Counted from the stretch's first letter, positions 36,217-46,143 are shown. The stretch: 64,000 nt of DNA from Psychroflexus tropicus DSM 15496 (GCF_000378765.1 NZ_KB905346.1:62001-126000), one strand, 5' to 3'. Translations and numbers: made by a program. Notes: generated by a model from the sequence alone, not told the origin.

Positions 36217-36768
36217 ATGAGTTACGTACCAAGATTAAAAGAAGAATATAACAGTAAAGTACTTCCAGCTCTACGTGAAGAGTTTAGCTACTCAAACACT
36301 ATGGAAGTTCCTAGACTTAAAAAGATTGTTTTAAGTAGAGGTGTTGGTGCAGCGATTGCTGATAAGAAATTGATAGATCACTCTATCGAAGAATTCTCAA
36401 CGATAACTGGCCAAAAAGCTGTTCAGACTATTTCTAAAAAGGATGTTGCTTCTTTCAAGTTAAGAAAGGGAATGCCAATTGGCGTTAAAGTGACACTTAG
36501 AGGTTATAGAATGTATGAATTTCTAGATAGATTAATAACTTCAGCTTTACCTAGAGTTAGAGATTTCAATGGCATTAATCCAGATGGATTTGATGGTAGA
36601 GGAAACTACAATTTAGGTATTACTGAGCAAATTATCTTTCCTGAAATTAATATCGATAAAGTAAATAGAATCTCAGGTCTAGATATCAGCTTTGTGACTT
36701 CAGCTAACACTGATCAAGAAGCTAAATCATTATTAACCGAACTGGGATTACCATTTAAAAAGAAATAA
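36217..36768 (+). CDS. rplE: 50S ribosomal protein L5
   Basis: 5S rRNA-binding protein of the central protuberance, 183 residues. Signature segments are [11 protein letters not shown] near residue 29 and [20 protein letters not shown] near 107. It is 2 bases from rpsN. Confidence 0.99.
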   Translation: MSYVPRLKEEYNSKVLPALREEFSYSNTMEVPRLKKIVLSRGVGAAIADKKLIDHSIEEFSTITGQKAVQTISKKDVASFKLRKGMPIGVKVTLRGYRMYEFLDRLITSALPRVRDFNGINPDGFDGRGNYNLGITEQIIFPEINIDKVNRISGLDISFVTSANTDQEAKSLLTELGLPFKKK

Positions 36769-36770
36769 TT

Positions 36771-37040
36771 ATGGCAAAGGAATCAATGAAGGCCCGTGAG
36801 GTCAAACGCCAGAAAATGGTTGAGAAATATGCTGAAAAAAGGAAAGCTTTGAAAGAAGCTGGAGATTATGAGGCTTTACAAAAACTACCTAAAAATGCTT
36901 CTCCTGTGAGAATGCATAACCGATGTAAGCTTACAGGTAGACCAAAAGGATATATGAGACAATTTGGTCTTTCTAGAGTTACCTTTAGAGAAATGGCTAA
37001 CAACGGTCTTATTCCAGGAGTTAAAAAAGCAAGTTGGTAA
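36771..37040 (+). CDS. rpsN: 30S ribosomal protein S14, zinc-free form
   Basis: Head protein of the small subunit, 89 residues. It carries the conserved [19 protein letters not shown] (about 62-80) but not the CxxC pairs of the short zinc-ribbon form, so it is the zinc-independent (C-) type. It starts [17 protein letters not shown]. Confidence 0.99.
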   Translation: MAKESMKAREVKRQKMVEKYAEKRKALKEAGDYEALQKLPKNASPVRMHNRCKLTGRPKGYMRQFGLSRVTFREMANNGLIPGVKKASW

Positions 37041-37061
37041 TTAATTTAAAAATGCAATAAA

Positions 37062-37460
37062 ATGAATATTGATCCAGTTGCAGATTATTTAACTAGAGTT
37101 AGAAACGCAGTTTTGGCTTCTCATAGAGTTGTCGAAATACCGGCTTCTAACCTAAAGAAGGAGATCACAAAAATTTTGTTCGATCAAGGATATATTTTAA
37201 GTTATAAATTCATCGAGGATGATACTCAGGGAATTATTAAAATAGCTTTAAAATATGATAAATATACAAACGACCCTGTAATTAAAAAATTACAGAGAGT
37301 GAGTAAGCCAGGTTTGAGAAAGTATTCCGGTTCTGACGAAATCCCTAGAGTCCTTAACGGTCTTGGTATTTCAATAGTATCTACTTCGAAAGGAGTGATG
37401 ACAGGAAAACAAGCTCAGAGAGAACATGTTGGAGGTGAAATCCTTTGTTACGTATACTAA
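37062..37460 (+). CDS. rpsH: 30S ribosomal protein S8
   Basis: Central-domain 16S rRNA binder and, in E. coli, the regulator of the spc operon. 132 residues, starting MNIDPVADYLTRVRNA, ending with the conserved GKQAQREHVGGEILCYVY (SxS motif earlier: GISIVSTSKGVMT). Confidence 0.99.
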   Translation: MNIDPVADYLTRVRNAVLASHRVVEIPASNLKKEITKILFDQGYILSYKFIEDDTQGIIKIALKYDKYTNDPVIKKLQRVSKPGLRKYSGSDEIPRVLNGLGISIVSTSKGVMTGKQAQREHVGGEILCYVY

Positions 37461-37478
37461 TATAAAAAGACAAAAATT

Positions 37479-38021
37479 ATGTCAAGAATAGGTTACAGTC
37501 CAATTAGTATTCCAGAAGGCGTTACAGTTGATCTAACCGATGATACTATCACAGTAAAAGGAAAGTTAGGTGAACTTAAGCAAACGTTTGAAGATATTAC
37601 TATCAAAATTGAGGATAATGAAATCAATTTTGAAAGACCTTCAGATAAAAAAGTACACAAAGCCAAACATGGTTTATACAGATCTTTGGTCTTTAATATG
37701 ATACAGGGAGTTACTGAAGGTTATACTAAAGAATTAGAACTTGTAGGAGTTGGTTACAGAGCTTCTAATCAAGGTCAAAAATTAGATATTGCCGTTGGTT
37801 TTTCTCATAACATTGTTATAGATTTGGCGCCTGAAATAAAAGTGGAAACAGTTTCAGAAAAAGGTAAAAATCCGATTATAAAATTATCGTCATTTGACAA
37901 ACAACTTGTATCACAAGTAGCTGCTAAAATTCGTTCATTTAGACGACCTGAGCCTTACAAAGGAAAAGGTATCAGATACGTAGGTGAATATATAAGAAGA
38001 AAAGCAGGTAAATCAGCTTAA
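37479..38021 (+). CDS. rplF: 50S ribosomal protein L6
   Basis: Two-domain protein near the sarcin-ricin loop, 180 residues. It starts MSRIGYSPISIPEGV and shows the C-terminal signature RRPEPYKGKGIRYVGEYIRR near 153-172. Confidence 0.99.
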   Translation: MSRIGYSPISIPEGVTVDLTDDTITVKGKLGELKQTFEDITIKIEDNEINFERPSDKKVHKAKHGLYRSLVFNMIQGVTEGYTKELELVGVGYRASNQGQKLDIAVGFSHNIVIDLAPEIKVETVSEKGKNPIIKLSSFDKQLVSQVAAKIRSFRRPEPYKGKGIRYVGEYIRRKAGKSA

Positions 38022-38023
38022 TT

Positions 38024-38380
38024 ATGGGATTTTCTAAAGAAAAAAGAAGACTTAAAATACGCAAGCGTGTTAGAAAAACGATTACTGGAACTCCAGAAAA
38101 GCCTAGGCTTTCTGTGTTCAGAAGTAATAATGAAATATACGCTCAATTGATTGACGATGTAAATGGAGTTACAATTGCTTCAGCATCCTCAAGAGATAAA
38201 GATGTGGACGTGGCCAACAAAACGAAGTCTGAAGCTTCAATTATTGTTGGAGAGGCTATCGCTAAAAAAGCGTTAGACCAAAACATAGATTCAATATCTT
38301 TTGATAGAAGTGGTTATTTATACCACGGTAGAGTAAAATCACTAGCCGAAGGTGCTCGTAAGGGTGGCTTAAAATTTTAA
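38024..38380 (+). CDS. rplR: 50S ribosomal protein L18
   Basis: Carries 5S rRNA into the central protuberance together with L5. 118 residues, with PRLSVFRSNNEIYAQLIDD near 26-44 and DRSGYLYHGRVKSLAEGARKGG at the end (GRVKSLAEGAR is diagnostic). Confidence 0.99.
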   Translation: MGFSKEKRRLKIRKRVRKTITGTPEKPRLSVFRSNNEIYAQLIDDVNGVTIASASSRDKDVDVANKTKSEASIIVGEAIAKKALDQNIDSISFDRSGYLYHGRVKSLAEGARKGGLKF

Positions 38381-38383
38381 AAT

Positions 38384-38908
38384 ATGTATCAAGATTATAA
38401 AAATGTTGAAACAGTAAAACCAGGTGGACTTGATCTTAAAGATCGTTTAGTTGGCGTTCAACGTGTTACTAAAGTTACGAAAGGTGGTAGAGCATTTGGT
38501 TTTTCTGCTATCGTTGTTGTAGGTGATGAGAATGGTGTTGTAGGACATGGTTTAGGTAAATCTAAAGAGGTTGCCGATGCTATTTCTAAAGCCGTTGAAG
38601 ATGCTAAGAAAAACTTAGTAAGAATTCCACTTCACAAATCTACATTGCCACATGAGCAATTAGGAAAGTATGGTGGTGCTAGAGTTTTCTTACTTCCAGC
38701 TTCAGAAGGTACTGGTGTTATTGCAGGTGGTCCAACCCGTATGGTTTTGGAATCTGTAGGTGTACACGACGTATTGTCTAAGAACCAAGGATCTTCTAAC
38801 CCACACAACATGGTGAAGGCTACGTTTGATGCCCTTTTAAAATTAAGAGGTGCCGAGCAAATCGCTAAACAAAGAGGTATTACCCTCGAGAAATTATTTA
38901 ACGGTTAA
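38384..38908 (+). CDS. rpsE: 30S ribosomal protein S5
   Basis: Fidelity and mRNA-unwinding protein of the small subunit, 174 residues. The [19 protein letters not shown] segment near 30-48 and [19 protein letters not shown] near 111-129 are typical. No SD-like site precedes it. Confidence 0.99.
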   Translation: MYQDYKNVETVKPGGLDLKDRLVGVQRVTKVTKGGRAFGFSAIVVVGDENGVVGHGLGKSKEVADAISKAVEDAKKNLVRIPLHKSTLPHEQLGKYGGARVFLLPASEGTGVIAGGPTRMVLESVGVHDVLSKNQGSSNPHNMVKATFDALLKLRGAEQIAKQRGITLEKLFNG

Positions 38909-38918
38909 GATCCTTATT

Positions 38919-39101
38919 ATGGCTAAGATAAAAGTTACAAAGACAAGGAGCGCAATTAAGCGTCCTAAAAATCAAAAGCTTACATTAGAAGCTTTAGGTT
39001 TAAGAAAAATCGGTCAATCTAATGAATTTGAAGTTTCAGATTCATTGATGGGTATGATTAGTAAAGTTAAACATTTAGTTTCTGTTCAAGAATTAAACTA
39101 A
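38919..39101 (+). CDS. rpmD: 50S ribosomal protein L30
   Basis: 60-residue protein of the large subunit. It begins MAKIKVTKTRSAIKRPKNQK and has LEALGLRKIGQS near 28-39. The open frame extends upstream into rpsE, but those residues belong to the overlapping frame; ATG 38919, ten bases after the rpsE stop, gives the family start. Confidence 0.98.
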   Translation: MAKIKVTKTRSAIKRPKNQKLTLEALGLRKIGQSNEFEVSDSLMGMISKVKHLVSVQELN

Positions 39102-39105
39102 TACT

Positions 39106-39558
39106 ATGGAATTACATAATTTAAAACCTGCCAAAGGTTCTGTTAAGACCACTAGCAAAAGACTCGGTAGAGGTGAGGCTACTGGTAATGGTGGAACTGC
39201 TGGAAGAGGTCATAAAGGTGCAAAATCCCGTTCTGGATATTCCAGAAAAATTGGATTTGAAGGTGGTCAAATGCCTTTGCAAAGACGTGTCCCAAAGTTT
39301 GGATTTACCAATCCTAACAGAGTCGAGTATCAAACCATCAATTTAGATCGTCTGCAGGAGTTAGTCGATCATAAATTAATTACTGATTCTGTTGATTTTG
39401 GTACATTACATGCTATGGATCAGGTTAACAAAAACTTACCTCTTAAAGTTTTAGGGAGAGGTGAATTGAAAGCAAAATTAAAAGTTTCTGCTCACAAGTT
39501 TTCTGCGTCTGCAAAGTCTGCAATTGAAGCTGCTGGTGGAGAAGCTATTACTATTTAA
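39106..39558 (+). CDS. rplO: 50S ribosomal protein L15
   Basis: Late-assembly protein connecting 23S rRNA domains, 150 residues. The glycine-rich N-terminal arm GRGEATGNGGTAGRGHKGAK and FEGGQMPLQRRVPKFGF near 50-66 are diagnostic. It precedes secY by 11 bases. Confidence 0.99.
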   Translation: MELHNLKPAKGSVKTTSKRLGRGEATGNGGTAGRGHKGAKSRSGYSRKIGFEGGQMPLQRRVPKFGFTNPNRVEYQTINLDRLQELVDHKLITDSVDFGTLHAMDQVNKNLPLKVLGRGELKAKLKVSAHKFSASAKSAIEAAGGEAITI

Positions 39559-39569
39559 TTAATCACCTT

Positions 39570-40910
39570 ATGAAGTTTTTTGAAACACTAAAGAATATTT
39601 GGAAAATAGAAGAATTGAAAAATAGAATTCTTCTTACGTTAGGTTTGTTATTGGTGTATAGATTTGGTGCACAAATCGTATTACCTGGTATAGATGCAGC
39701 TCAATTGGCAAGTCTATCTTCACAAACCGATGGGGGAATTCTTGGTTTGCTTAACGCTTTCACAGGTGGTGCCTTTTCTAATGCATCTGTTTTTGCTTTA
39801 GGTATAATGCCTTACATTTCAGCTTCTATTGTAGTTCAATTAATGACAATTGCTATACCTTATCTTCAGAAACTTCAGAAAGAAGGGGAGAGTGGAAGAA
39901 AAAAAATCACTCAGATTACAAGATGGTTAACGATTGCGATAACTTTAGTTCAAGGTCCTGGTTATATCATTAATCTTTATAACATATTGCCTTCATCAGC
40001 TTTCTTAATGGATAGCACGTTTACTTTCGTAGCTTCATCTGTAATCATTCTTACCACTGGTTGTATCTTCGCTATGTGGCTGGGAGAGAAAATAACTGAT
40101 AAAGGTATTGGAAATGGTATCTCGCTTTTAATTATGGTGGGTATTATCGCTACTCTTCCTCAGGCATTCATTCAAGAATTTATTTCAAGAGTGACAGAAT
40201 CTAATGGTGGATTAATTTTAATCTTAATTGAGTTGGTGATCTGGTTTGTTATCATTTTAGCATCTGTGATGCTGGTTAGAGCAGTAAGACAAATACCAGT
40301 TCAGTATGCTAGAAAAAACGCTTCCGGAAAATTTGAAAAAGCTTCCGTTGGTGGTGCTAGACAATTTATACCCTTAAGATTAAATGCTTCTGGTGTAATG
40401 CCTATTATTTTTGCACAGGCTATTATGTTTATACCTGCAGCAGTGGCTGGTTTGTCCGATACTGAAATGGCCCAAGGGATAACCGCAGCCTTTCAAGATA
40501 TGTTTGGTTTTTGGTACAATCTTGTATTTGGGATACTAATCATTGTATTTACTTATTTCTATACAGCGATTACAGTACCTACCAACAAGATGGCCGATGA
40601 TCTTAAACGAAGCGGTGGATTTATTCCAGGGATTCGACCTGGTGCAGAAACCTCAGAATATTTAGATAGAATCATGTCTCAAATAACACTTCCTGGATCT
40701 GTCTTTTTGGCACTTATAGCTATATTTCCAGCAATAGTGGTTTCTCTGCTTAATGTTCAACAAGGTTGGGCTTTATTTTTTGGAGGAACTTCTCTGCTAA
40801 TTATGGTAGGTGTAGCAATAGATACCATCCAGCAGGTGAATTCATATTTATTGAATAGACATTATGATGGATTAATGAAATCTGGTAAAAATAGAAAAGC
40901 AGTAGCGTAA
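39570..40910 (+). CDS. secY: Protein translocase subunit SecY
   Basis: Channel-forming subunit of the Sec translocon in the cytoplasmic membrane, 446 residues with ten membrane segments. Typical segments are [13 protein letters not shown] near residue 30 (first segment), the pore-ring region, [13 protein letters not shown] (about 89-101), and the cytosolic loop [22 protein letters not shown] ([10 protein letters not shown] near 350). Its partner gene secG lies near 53.4 kb in this window. Confidence 0.99.
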   Translation: MKFFETLKNIWKIEELKNRILLTLGLLLVYRFGAQIVLPGIDAAQLASLSSQTDGGILGLLNAFTGGAFSNASVFALGIMPYISASIVVQLMTIAIPYLQKLQKEGESGRKKITQITRWLTIAITLVQGPGYIINLYNILPSSAFLMDSTFTFVASSVIILTTGCIFAMWLGEKITDKGIGNGISLLIMVGIIATLPQAFIQEFISRVTESNGGLILILIELVIWFVIILASVMLVRAVRQIPVQYARKNASGKFEKASVGGARQFIPLRLNASGVMPIIFAQAIMFIPAAVAGLSDTEMAQGITAAFQDMFGFWYNLVFGILIIVFTYFYTAITVPTNKMADDLKRSGGFIPGIRPGAETSEYLDRIMSQITLPGSVFLALIAIFPAIVVSLLNVQQGWALFFGGTSLLIMVGVAIDTIQQVNSYLLNRHYDGLMKSGKNRKAVA

Positions 40911-40912
40911 TT

Positions 40913-41128
40913 ATGGCAAAACAACCCTCAATTGAACAAGATGGCACAATTATAGAAGCATTGTCTAATGCGATGTTTCGTGTGGAACTTGAAAATGAGC
41001 ATATTGTTACCGCTCATATATCTGGTAAGATGAGAATGCATTACATTAAACTTTTACCAGGAGACAAAGTAAAATTAGAAATGAGTCCTTACGATTTAAC
41101 TAAGGCTCGTATAACTTATAGATATTAA
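40913..41128 (+). CDS. infA: Translation initiation factor IF-1
   Basis: OB-fold factor that occupies the A site during initiation. 71 residues, with [16 protein letters not shown] (about 15-30) and the [25 protein letters not shown] core. It directly follows secY; adk and map, found here in some bacteria, are absent. Confidence 0.99.
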   Translation: MAKQPSIEQDGTIIEALSNAMFRVELENEHIVTAHISGKMRMHYIKLLPGDKVKLEMSPYDLTKARITYRY

Positions 41129-41132
41129 TACT

Positions 41133-41249
41133 ATGAAAGTAAGAGCATCAATAAAAAAGAGAAGTGCTGACTGTAAGATCGTTCGTAGAAAAGGACGTCT
41201 TTATGTCATCAACAAAAAGAATCCTAAATTTAAACAAAGACAAGGATAA
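41133..41249 (+). CDS. rpmJ: 50S ribosomal protein L36, zinc-free form
   Basis: 38-residue protein, easily missed because of its size. It starts [20 protein letters not shown] and ends FKQRQG. Only one of the four zinc ligands (Cys14) remains, so this is the zinc-independent C- type. Position between infA (4-base gap) and rpsM (2-base gap) supports the call. Confidence 0.98.
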   Translation: MKVRASIKKRSADCKIVRRKGRLYVINKKNPKFKQRQG

Positions 41250-41251
41250 TT

Positions 41252-41626
41252 ATGGCTAGAATTGCAGGTGTAGATATACCAAAACAAAAACGCGGAGTTA
41301 TAGCTTTAACTTATATCTTCGGTGTCGGAAAGAGCAGAGCTCAAAAAATTCTTAAAAATGCCGGTGTAGATGAAAGCATCAAAGTTTCAGACTGGAACGA
41401 TGATCAAATCGGAAAAATAAGAGAAGAAGTTGGTAAGCACACTATTGAGGGTGAGCTTAGATCTGAAGTGCAAATCAACATTAAGAGGTTAATGGATATT
41501 GGTTGCTACAGAGGAATTAGACACAGAGCTGGACTTCCTTTAAGAGGACAACGTACTAAGAATAACTCTCGTACCAGAAAAGGTAGAAGAAAAACAGTTG
41601 CTAACAAGAAAAAAGTAACTAAATAA
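41252..41626 (+). CDS. rpsM: 30S ribosomal protein S13
   Basis: Head protein that contacts the P-site tRNA and forms bridge B1. 124 residues, starting [22 protein letters not shown]-like (ARIAGVDIP, residues 2-10), with [19 protein letters not shown] near residues 91-109 and a basic tail. Confidence 0.99.
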   Translation: MARIAGVDIPKQKRGVIALTYIFGVGKSRAQKILKNAGVDESIKVSDWNDDQIGKIREEVGKHTIEGELRSEVQINIKRLMDIGCYRGIRHRAGLPLRGQRTKNNSRTRKGRRKTVANKKKVTK

Positions 41627-41634
41627 TAAATCAA

Positions 41635-42018
41635 ATGGCAAAGTCAACAGCAAAAAAACGTAAAGTAGTTGTAGATGCGTATGGGGAAGCTCATATTTCT
41701 GCCTCTTTTAATAATATCATTGTGTCTTTAACGAACAAAAATGGTGATATTATATCATGGTCATCTTCTGGTAAGATGGGCTTTAGAGGAAGTAAGAAGA
41801 ATACTCCTTATGCTGCACAATTATCTGCAGAAGATGCAAGTAAAGTTGCACACGAAGCAGGTTTACGTAAAGTAAAAGTATATGTAAAAGGTCCTGGTAA
41901 TGGTAGAGAGTCTGCTATTAGATCTTTACATAACTCAGGAATTGAAGTTACTGAGATCATCGATGTAACTCCTATCCCACACAATGGATGTAGACCTCCT
42001 AAAAGAAGAAGAGTCTAA
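41635..42018 (+). CDS. rpsK: 30S ribosomal protein S11
   Basis: Platform protein near the mRNA exit, 127 residues. It shows [15 protein letters not shown] near 18-32 and the end segment [18 protein letters not shown]. It is followed by a 75-base gap with a possible leader hairpin before rpsD. Confidence 0.99.
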   Translation: MAKSTAKKRKVVVDAYGEAHISASFNNIIVSLTNKNGDIISWSSSGKMGFRGSKKNTPYAAQLSAEDASKVAHEAGLRKVKVYVKGPGNGRESAIRSLHNSGIEVTEIIDVTPIPHNGCRPPKRRRV

Positions 42019-42037
42019 TTATATAAATCATAGCTTA

Positions 42038-42072
42038 CTATTATCGAAGGATAAGACCTTAATTCATAATAG
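42038..42072 (+). promoter_or_regulatory. Possible leader hairpin upstream of rpsD
   Basis: Outer stem CTATTAT (42038-42044) with ATAATAG (42066-42072), and inner stem AAGG (42047-42050) with CCTT (42057-42060), separated by an internal loop. The hairpin ends 21 bases before the rpsD ATG. S4 autoregulates through mRNA structures in other bacteria; this AT-rich hairpin is only a candidate. Confidence 0.35.
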
Positions 42073-42093
42073 ACAAACGATAAATACATAACA

Positions 42094-42699
42094 ATGGCAA
42101 GATATACCGGTCCTAAAACCAAAATAGCAAGAAAATTTGGCGAATCTATATTTGGAGACGACAAATCTTTCGAAAAAAGAAATTACCCTCCTGGACAACA
42201 CGGGAATAACAGAAGAAGAGGCAAAAAGTCTGAGTACGCTGTTCAACTTATGGAAAAGCAAAAAGCTAAGTATACCTACGGTATTTTAGAAAAGCAGTTC
42301 CGTAACATGTTTAACAAAGCCAACAGGTCTTCTGGAATTACAGGTGAGATCTTACTTCAACTTTGTGAATCCAGACTCGATAATGTAGTGTTTAGATTAG
42401 GTGTAGCACCATCTAGAAGCGCTGCAAGACAGCTTGTTTCTCATAAGCATATTACAGTAAATGGTGAACTTGTAAACATCCCGTCTTACCACGTTAAGCC
42501 AAATGATGTTGTCGGTATTAGAGAAAAGTCTAAATCTCTAAGTGTGATTCAAGAATCACTTTCAAATAATAAATCCGTGCACGAATGGATGACTTGGAAT
42601 AGTGAAAAAATGGAAGGCACGTTTGTAAATGTTCCAGAAAGAACACAAATTCCAGAAAAAATTAATGAGCAGTTCATCGTCGAATTGTACTCTAAATAA
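42094..42699 (+). CDS. rpsD: 30S ribosomal protein S4, zinc-free form
   Basis: Primary 16S rRNA binder, 201 residues. The N-terminus ([16 protein letters not shown], residues 2-17) has no Cys ligand cluster, so it is the zinc-free type. The S4 RNA-binding domain is [21 protein letters not shown] (first 20 near residues 99-118). It is followed by rpoA after 22 bases. Confidence 0.99.
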   Translation: MARYTGPKTKIARKFGESIFGDDKSFEKRNYPPGQHGNNRRRGKKSEYAVQLMEKQKAKYTYGILEKQFRNMFNKANRSSGITGEILLQLCESRLDNVVFRLGVAPSRSAARQLVSHKHITVNGELVNIPSYHVKPNDVVGIREKSKSLSVIQESLSNNKSVHEWMTWNSEKMEGTFVNVPERTQIPEKINEQFIVELYSK

Positions 42700-42721
42700 T
42701 AACTGACAACACTCAAAATTT

Positions 42722-43714
42722 ATGGCATTATTTAATTTTCAAAAGCCCGATAAAGTAATCATGATCGATTCTACCGATTTTGAGGGCACTTTCGAATTTA
42801 GACCATTAGAACCAGGTTACGGTCTTACAGTAGGTAACGCTTTGCGTAGAGTGCTGTTATCTTCTTTAGAGGGATTTGCAATCACTTCTGTAAGAATAGA
42901 AGGTGTTGATCATGAGTTTTCTACCATCGAAGGAGTTGTTGAAGATGTGACAGAAGTCATATTAAATCTTAAGCAGATCAGATTTAAGAAAAGAGCAGAA
43001 GATGTAGATAACGAAACAGTTTCTATCTCATTCTCTGGTAACGACAAGATGACTGCTGGAGATTTTCAAAAATATCTAACTGGATTCGATATCCTTAACC
43101 CAGATCTTGAAATCTGTACAATGGATAAGAAAGTTTCTCTTAACCTTGAACTAGCTATCCAAAAGGGTAGAGGTTATGTTCCAGCTGAAGAGAATAAAAC
43201 TTCTAAAGCTCCAATTGGTACAATCTTCACAGATTCTGTGTTTACACCTATCAAAAACGTTAAATACAGTATCGAGAACTTTAGGGTTGAACAAAAAACT
43301 GACTATGAAAAGCTTGTCTTTGAAATCAGTAGTGATGGTTCTATTCATCCTAAGGATGCTTTAACAGAAGCTGCTAAAACATTAATTCATCACTTCATGT
43401 TATTCTCTGATGAAAGAATAACTCTTGAAACTGAAGAAATGTCTCAAGCAGAAACTTACGATGAAGAATCACTTCATATGAGACAGTTGCTAAAGACTAA
43501 GCTCGTAGACCTTGATCTTTCGGTAAGAGCGCTTAATTGTCTAAAAGCAGCAGAAGTCGAAACCTTAGGTGATTTAGTTTCACATAACAAAAGTGATTTG
43601 ATGAAGTTTAGAAACTTTGGTAAAAAATCACTTACTGAATTAGAAGAACTTGTTGAAAATAAAGGTCTTGATTTTGGAATGGACCTTTCGAAATATAAAC
43701 TTGACAAAGACTAG
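42722..43714 (+). CDS. rpoA: DNA-directed RNA polymerase subunit alpha
   Basis: Scaffold subunit of RNA polymerase, 330 residues. The N-terminal dimerisation domain includes [20 protein letters not shown] (about 29-48) and RGYVPAEEN. The C-terminal domain, which can contact regulators and UP DNA, includes [21 protein letters not shown] (about 268-287) and [14 protein letters not shown]. Confidence 0.99.
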   Translation: MALFNFQKPDKVIMIDSTDFEGTFEFRPLEPGYGLTVGNALRRVLLSSLEGFAITSVRIEGVDHEFSTIEGVVEDVTEVILNLKQIRFKKRAEDVDNETVSISFSGNDKMTAGDFQKYLTGFDILNPDLEICTMDKKVSLNLELAIQKGRGYVPAEENKTSKAPIGTIFTDSVFTPIKNVKYSIENFRVEQKTDYEKLVFEISSDGSIHPKDALTEAAKTLIHHFMLFSDERITLETEEMSQAETYDEESLHMRQLLKTKLVDLDLSVRALNCLKAAEVETLGDLVSHNKSDLMKFRNFGKKSLTELEELVENKGLDFGMDLSKYKLDKD

Positions 43715-43741
43715 CTTTGTGAAGCTCAAAATACATTAAAC

Positions 43742-44224
43742 ATGAGACATAGAAAGAAATTTAATCATTTAGGAAGAACATCCTCGCATAGAAAAGCAAT
43801 GCTTTCTAACATGGCATGTTCTCTAATTGAACATAAAAGAATAAATACTACTGTTGCTAAGGCAAAAGCTTTAAGACAATTTGTAGAACCTTTGATTACC
43901 AAATCAAAATTAGACACTACTCATAATCGTAGATTGGTCTTTTCTAAATTGAAGGATAAATACATGGTAGCTGAGCTTTTTAGAGAGGTAGCTCCTAAAA
44001 TTGGAGAAAGACCAGGAGGTTACACCAGAATTATCAAGCTTGGTAATAGACTTGGAGATGCTGCCGAAATGGCAATGATTGAACTTGTTGATTTTAATGA
44101 GGTTTATACGCCAGGTAAAAAGCAAACCAAGAAGAAATCTACGAGACGTGCTGGTAAAAAAGCGAAAACTGAAGATAAAGTTGAATCTACAAATGATACT
44201 GAAACTAAATCAGATGAGGCTTAA
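43742..44224 (+). CDS. rplQ: 50S ribosomal protein L17 with lysine-rich tail
   Basis: Large-subunit protein near the tunnel exit. The core (residues 1-120) starts [20 protein letters not shown] and contains [19 protein letters not shown]. The 160-residue length exceeds the approximately 120 of E. coli because of a tail rich in Lys, Thr, Ser and acidic residues, common in Bacteroidota. It is the last gene of the ribosomal cluster. Confidence 0.99.
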   Translation: MRHRKKFNHLGRTSSHRKAMLSNMACSLIEHKRINTTVAKAKALRQFVEPLITKSKLDTTHNRRLVFSKLKDKYMVAELFREVAPKIGERPGGYTRIIKLGNRLGDAAEMAMIELVDFNEVYTPGKKQTKKKSTRRAGKKAKTEDKVESTNDTETKSDEA

Positions 44225-44247
44225 TACCACATTTATTTAATTATACC

Positions 44248-44283
44248 AAAGGGATAAACTTTATTAGTTTGTCCCTTTTTTTA
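44248..44283 (+). terminator. Intrinsic terminator of the ribosomal cluster
   Basis: A 13-bp stem (44248-44260 with 44266-44278, one G-T wobble), loop TTATT, then a T-run. It lies between rplQ and carA; the T-run ends about ten bases before the carA ATG, and no TAnnTTTG box fits between, so carA may depend on readthrough. Confidence 0.88.
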
Positions 44284-44293
44284 TATTACCACT

Positions 44294-45412
44294 ATGAAAT
44301 ACAATCTAAAAACACCAGCAGTAATCCTTCTAGCAGACGGCACCGTCTTTCATGGAAAGACCACCCAGCCTTTCGATTCTAATCGAAAGGGAGAAATTTG
44401 TTTTAATACCGGTATGACCGGATACCAGGAAATTTTTACAGACCCTTCCTATTTCGGTCAGATTATGGTGACCACCAATGCTCACATCGGTAATTATGGC
44501 GTTAATACAGACGAAAGCGAATCAGATTCGGTTAAAATTTCTGGTTTGGTTTGTAAGAATTTTTCATTCACACCTTCCAGACCTAATTCTGACCAGTCCC
44601 TGGAACAGTTCTTAAGTGATGCAGTTTTACCCGTTATCTTTGATGTGGACACCAGAGCCTTAGTCTCTCACATTCGTAAACATGGAGCAATGAACGCTAT
44701 TATGTCTACCCAAATTGATGATTTGAAAACACTTGCTGAAGAATTAAGTCAACATCCCTCGATGAAAGGCTTAGAGCTATCTTCTAAAGTCTCTACTAAA
44801 GAAGCCTATACCATTGGTGATAAGCTGTCAGATCACCGTATAGCAGTGCTTGACTTAGGGGTTAAAAAAAATATCTTAAGACGATTGACTTCTAGAGGAG
44901 GCTACGTTAAGGTATTTCCTTATAATACCTCATTTGATGAAATGATGGATTGGAATCCAACAGGAATTGTGTTATCAAATGGCCCGGGCGATCCAGAACC
45001 CTTACCTTCTGCCATAGAAGTAGCTAAACAATGTATTAAGAATGAAATTCCCACTTTTGGGATTTGTCTTGGTCATCAAATAATCGCCTTATCTGTGGAG
45101 ATACCCACTTTAAAAATGCATAACGGACATCGTGGAATTAATCACCCGATTCAAAATTTGAGCACTGGCAAGAGTGAAATTACATCTCAAAACCACGGTT
45201 TCACAATTGATAAATCGTCAACAGTAAACAATCCAGATGTGGAGATCTCGCATGTTCACCTCAATGACCAGTCGGTAGCAGGCATAAGGATTAAAAATAA
45301 ACCTTGTTTTTCCGTTCAATATCACCCGGAGGCAGGACCAGGCCCTAATGATGCTACTTATCTATTTGATGATTTCTTTAGTCTGATGTCGACTGCAAAA
45401 GTAAAAGCATAA
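44294..45412 (+). CDS. carA: Carbamoyl-phosphate synthase small subunit
   Basis: Glutaminase subunit that supplies ammonia for carbamoyl phosphate in pyrimidine and arginine synthesis; cytosolic. 372 residues. The N-terminal domain has FNTGMTGYQEIFTDPSY (about residues 37-53). The class I amidotransferase part has LSNGPGDP (about 227-234), the nucleophile Cys in FGICLGHQIIAL (about 256-267), and the His-Glu pair in YHPEAGPGPNDA near the end. The large subunit gene is not adjacent. It is typically found after rplQ in flavobacteria. Confidence 0.98.
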   Translation: MKYNLKTPAVILLADGTVFHGKTTQPFDSNRKGEICFNTGMTGYQEIFTDPSYFGQIMVTTNAHIGNYGVNTDESESDSVKISGLVCKNFSFTPSRPNSDQSLEQFLSDAVLPVIFDVDTRALVSHIRKHGAMNAIMSTQIDDLKTLAEELSQHPSMKGLELSSKVSTKEAYTIGDKLSDHRIAVLDLGVKKNILRRLTSRGGYVKVFPYNTSFDEMMDWNPTGIVLSNGPGDPEPLPSAIEVAKQCIKNEIPTFGICLGHQIIALSVEIPTLKMHNGHRGINHPIQNLSTGKSEITSQNHGFTIDKSSTVNNPDVEISHVHLNDQSVAGIRIKNKPCFSVQYHPEAGPGPNDATYLFDDFFSLMSTAKVKA

Positions 45413-45413
45413 A

Positions 45414-45437
45414 AAAAGTGGGCAAACGCCCACTTTT
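45414..45437. terminator. Bidirectional intrinsic terminator, carA / fasciclin gene
   Basis: Stem AAAAGTGGGC (45414-45423) with GCCCACTTTT (45428-45437), loop AAAC, with A-rich left and T-rich right flanks, between convergent genes. Confidence 0.9.
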
Positions 45438-45456
45438 ATGTTTATAGTGTATTATA

Positions 45457-46002
45457 CTATGGTAATAAGACGGTATCAATGACATGGATGACTCCATTAG
45501 ATTGGTTGACGTCAGCAATGGTTACTGTAGATATATTCCCTTTAGAGTCTTTTATTTTTACACTCTTTCCGTCAAGCATAGCAGTTAGCGTTCCGCCACT
45601 TACTGTTTTTAATTCTGCCATTCCATTACCTTTTTCTATAGCAGCTATGACGTCTTTTGCATTGAATTTACCAGCAACAACGTGATAAGTCAACACCGTT
45701 TGTAGCTGTTTTTTGTTTTCTGGTTTCAGAAGGGTTTCAACAGTACCTTCTGGTAAGTTGCCAAAAGCAGAGTTTGTTGGTGCAAATACAGTAAAAGGTC
45801 CTTTACTTGAAAGAGTTTCTACCAGATCCGCAGCTTTAACTGCTGCAACCAAAGTTGTGTGATCTTTAGAATTTACTGCATTTTCTACAATGTTTTTAGT
45901 TGGATACATTTTTGCACCTCCTACCATTTTGGTTTGAGCATAAGAGAAGCCTGTAACCAAGATACTCATTACTAATACTAATTGAAATTTTAAATTTTTC
46001 AT
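45457..46002 (-). CDS. Secreted fasciclin (FAS1) domain protein
   Basis: 181-residue exported protein with signal peptide ending SYAQ (residues 20-23) and one FAS1 domain. The H1-like FTVFAPTNSAFGNLP (about 66-80) and H2-like YHVVAGKFNAKDV are diagnostic, and the end is NGVIHVIDTVLLP. FAS1 proteins are usually adhesive or matrix proteins; the specific partner is unknown. No lipobox or sorting tail is seen. It diverges from eno across a 229-base spacer. Confidence 0.93.
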   Translation of the reverse strand: MKNLKFQLVLVMSILVTGFSYAQTKMVGGAKMYPTKNIVENAVNSKDHTTLVAAVKAADLVETLSSKGPFTVFAPTNSAFGNLPEGTVETLLKPENKKQLQTVLTYHVVAGKFNAKDVIAAIEKGNGMAELKTVSGGTLTAMLDGKSVKIKDSKGNISTVTIADVNQSNGVIHVIDTVLLP

Positions 46003-46127
46003 GATATTTATTTTATGTGTGTGTTTAAATTTACGTAAGTAAGGAACTTAGGGTTTAACAGCTCTTCATATTTAACTTGATATTGTAAGAGTATAACTTA
46101 TAATGTTAGTTACAAATCGGCGTCCTT

Positions 46128-46143
46128 ACTCAATCGTTTGAGT
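46128..46143. repeat. Short inverted repeat in the fasciclin-eno spacer
   Basis: ACTCAA (46128-46133) and TTGAGT (46138-46143) around TCGT. It has only 6-bp arms and could be a regulator site or chance. The rest of the spacer holds a weak -7-like TAAATTTC at 46191-46198, 33 bases before eno. Confidence 0.35.

Noticed and set aside
38850-38918. Longer L30 reading overlapping rpsE
   Set aside because: These codons are in a frame overlapping the rpsE end; L30 starts at 38919.
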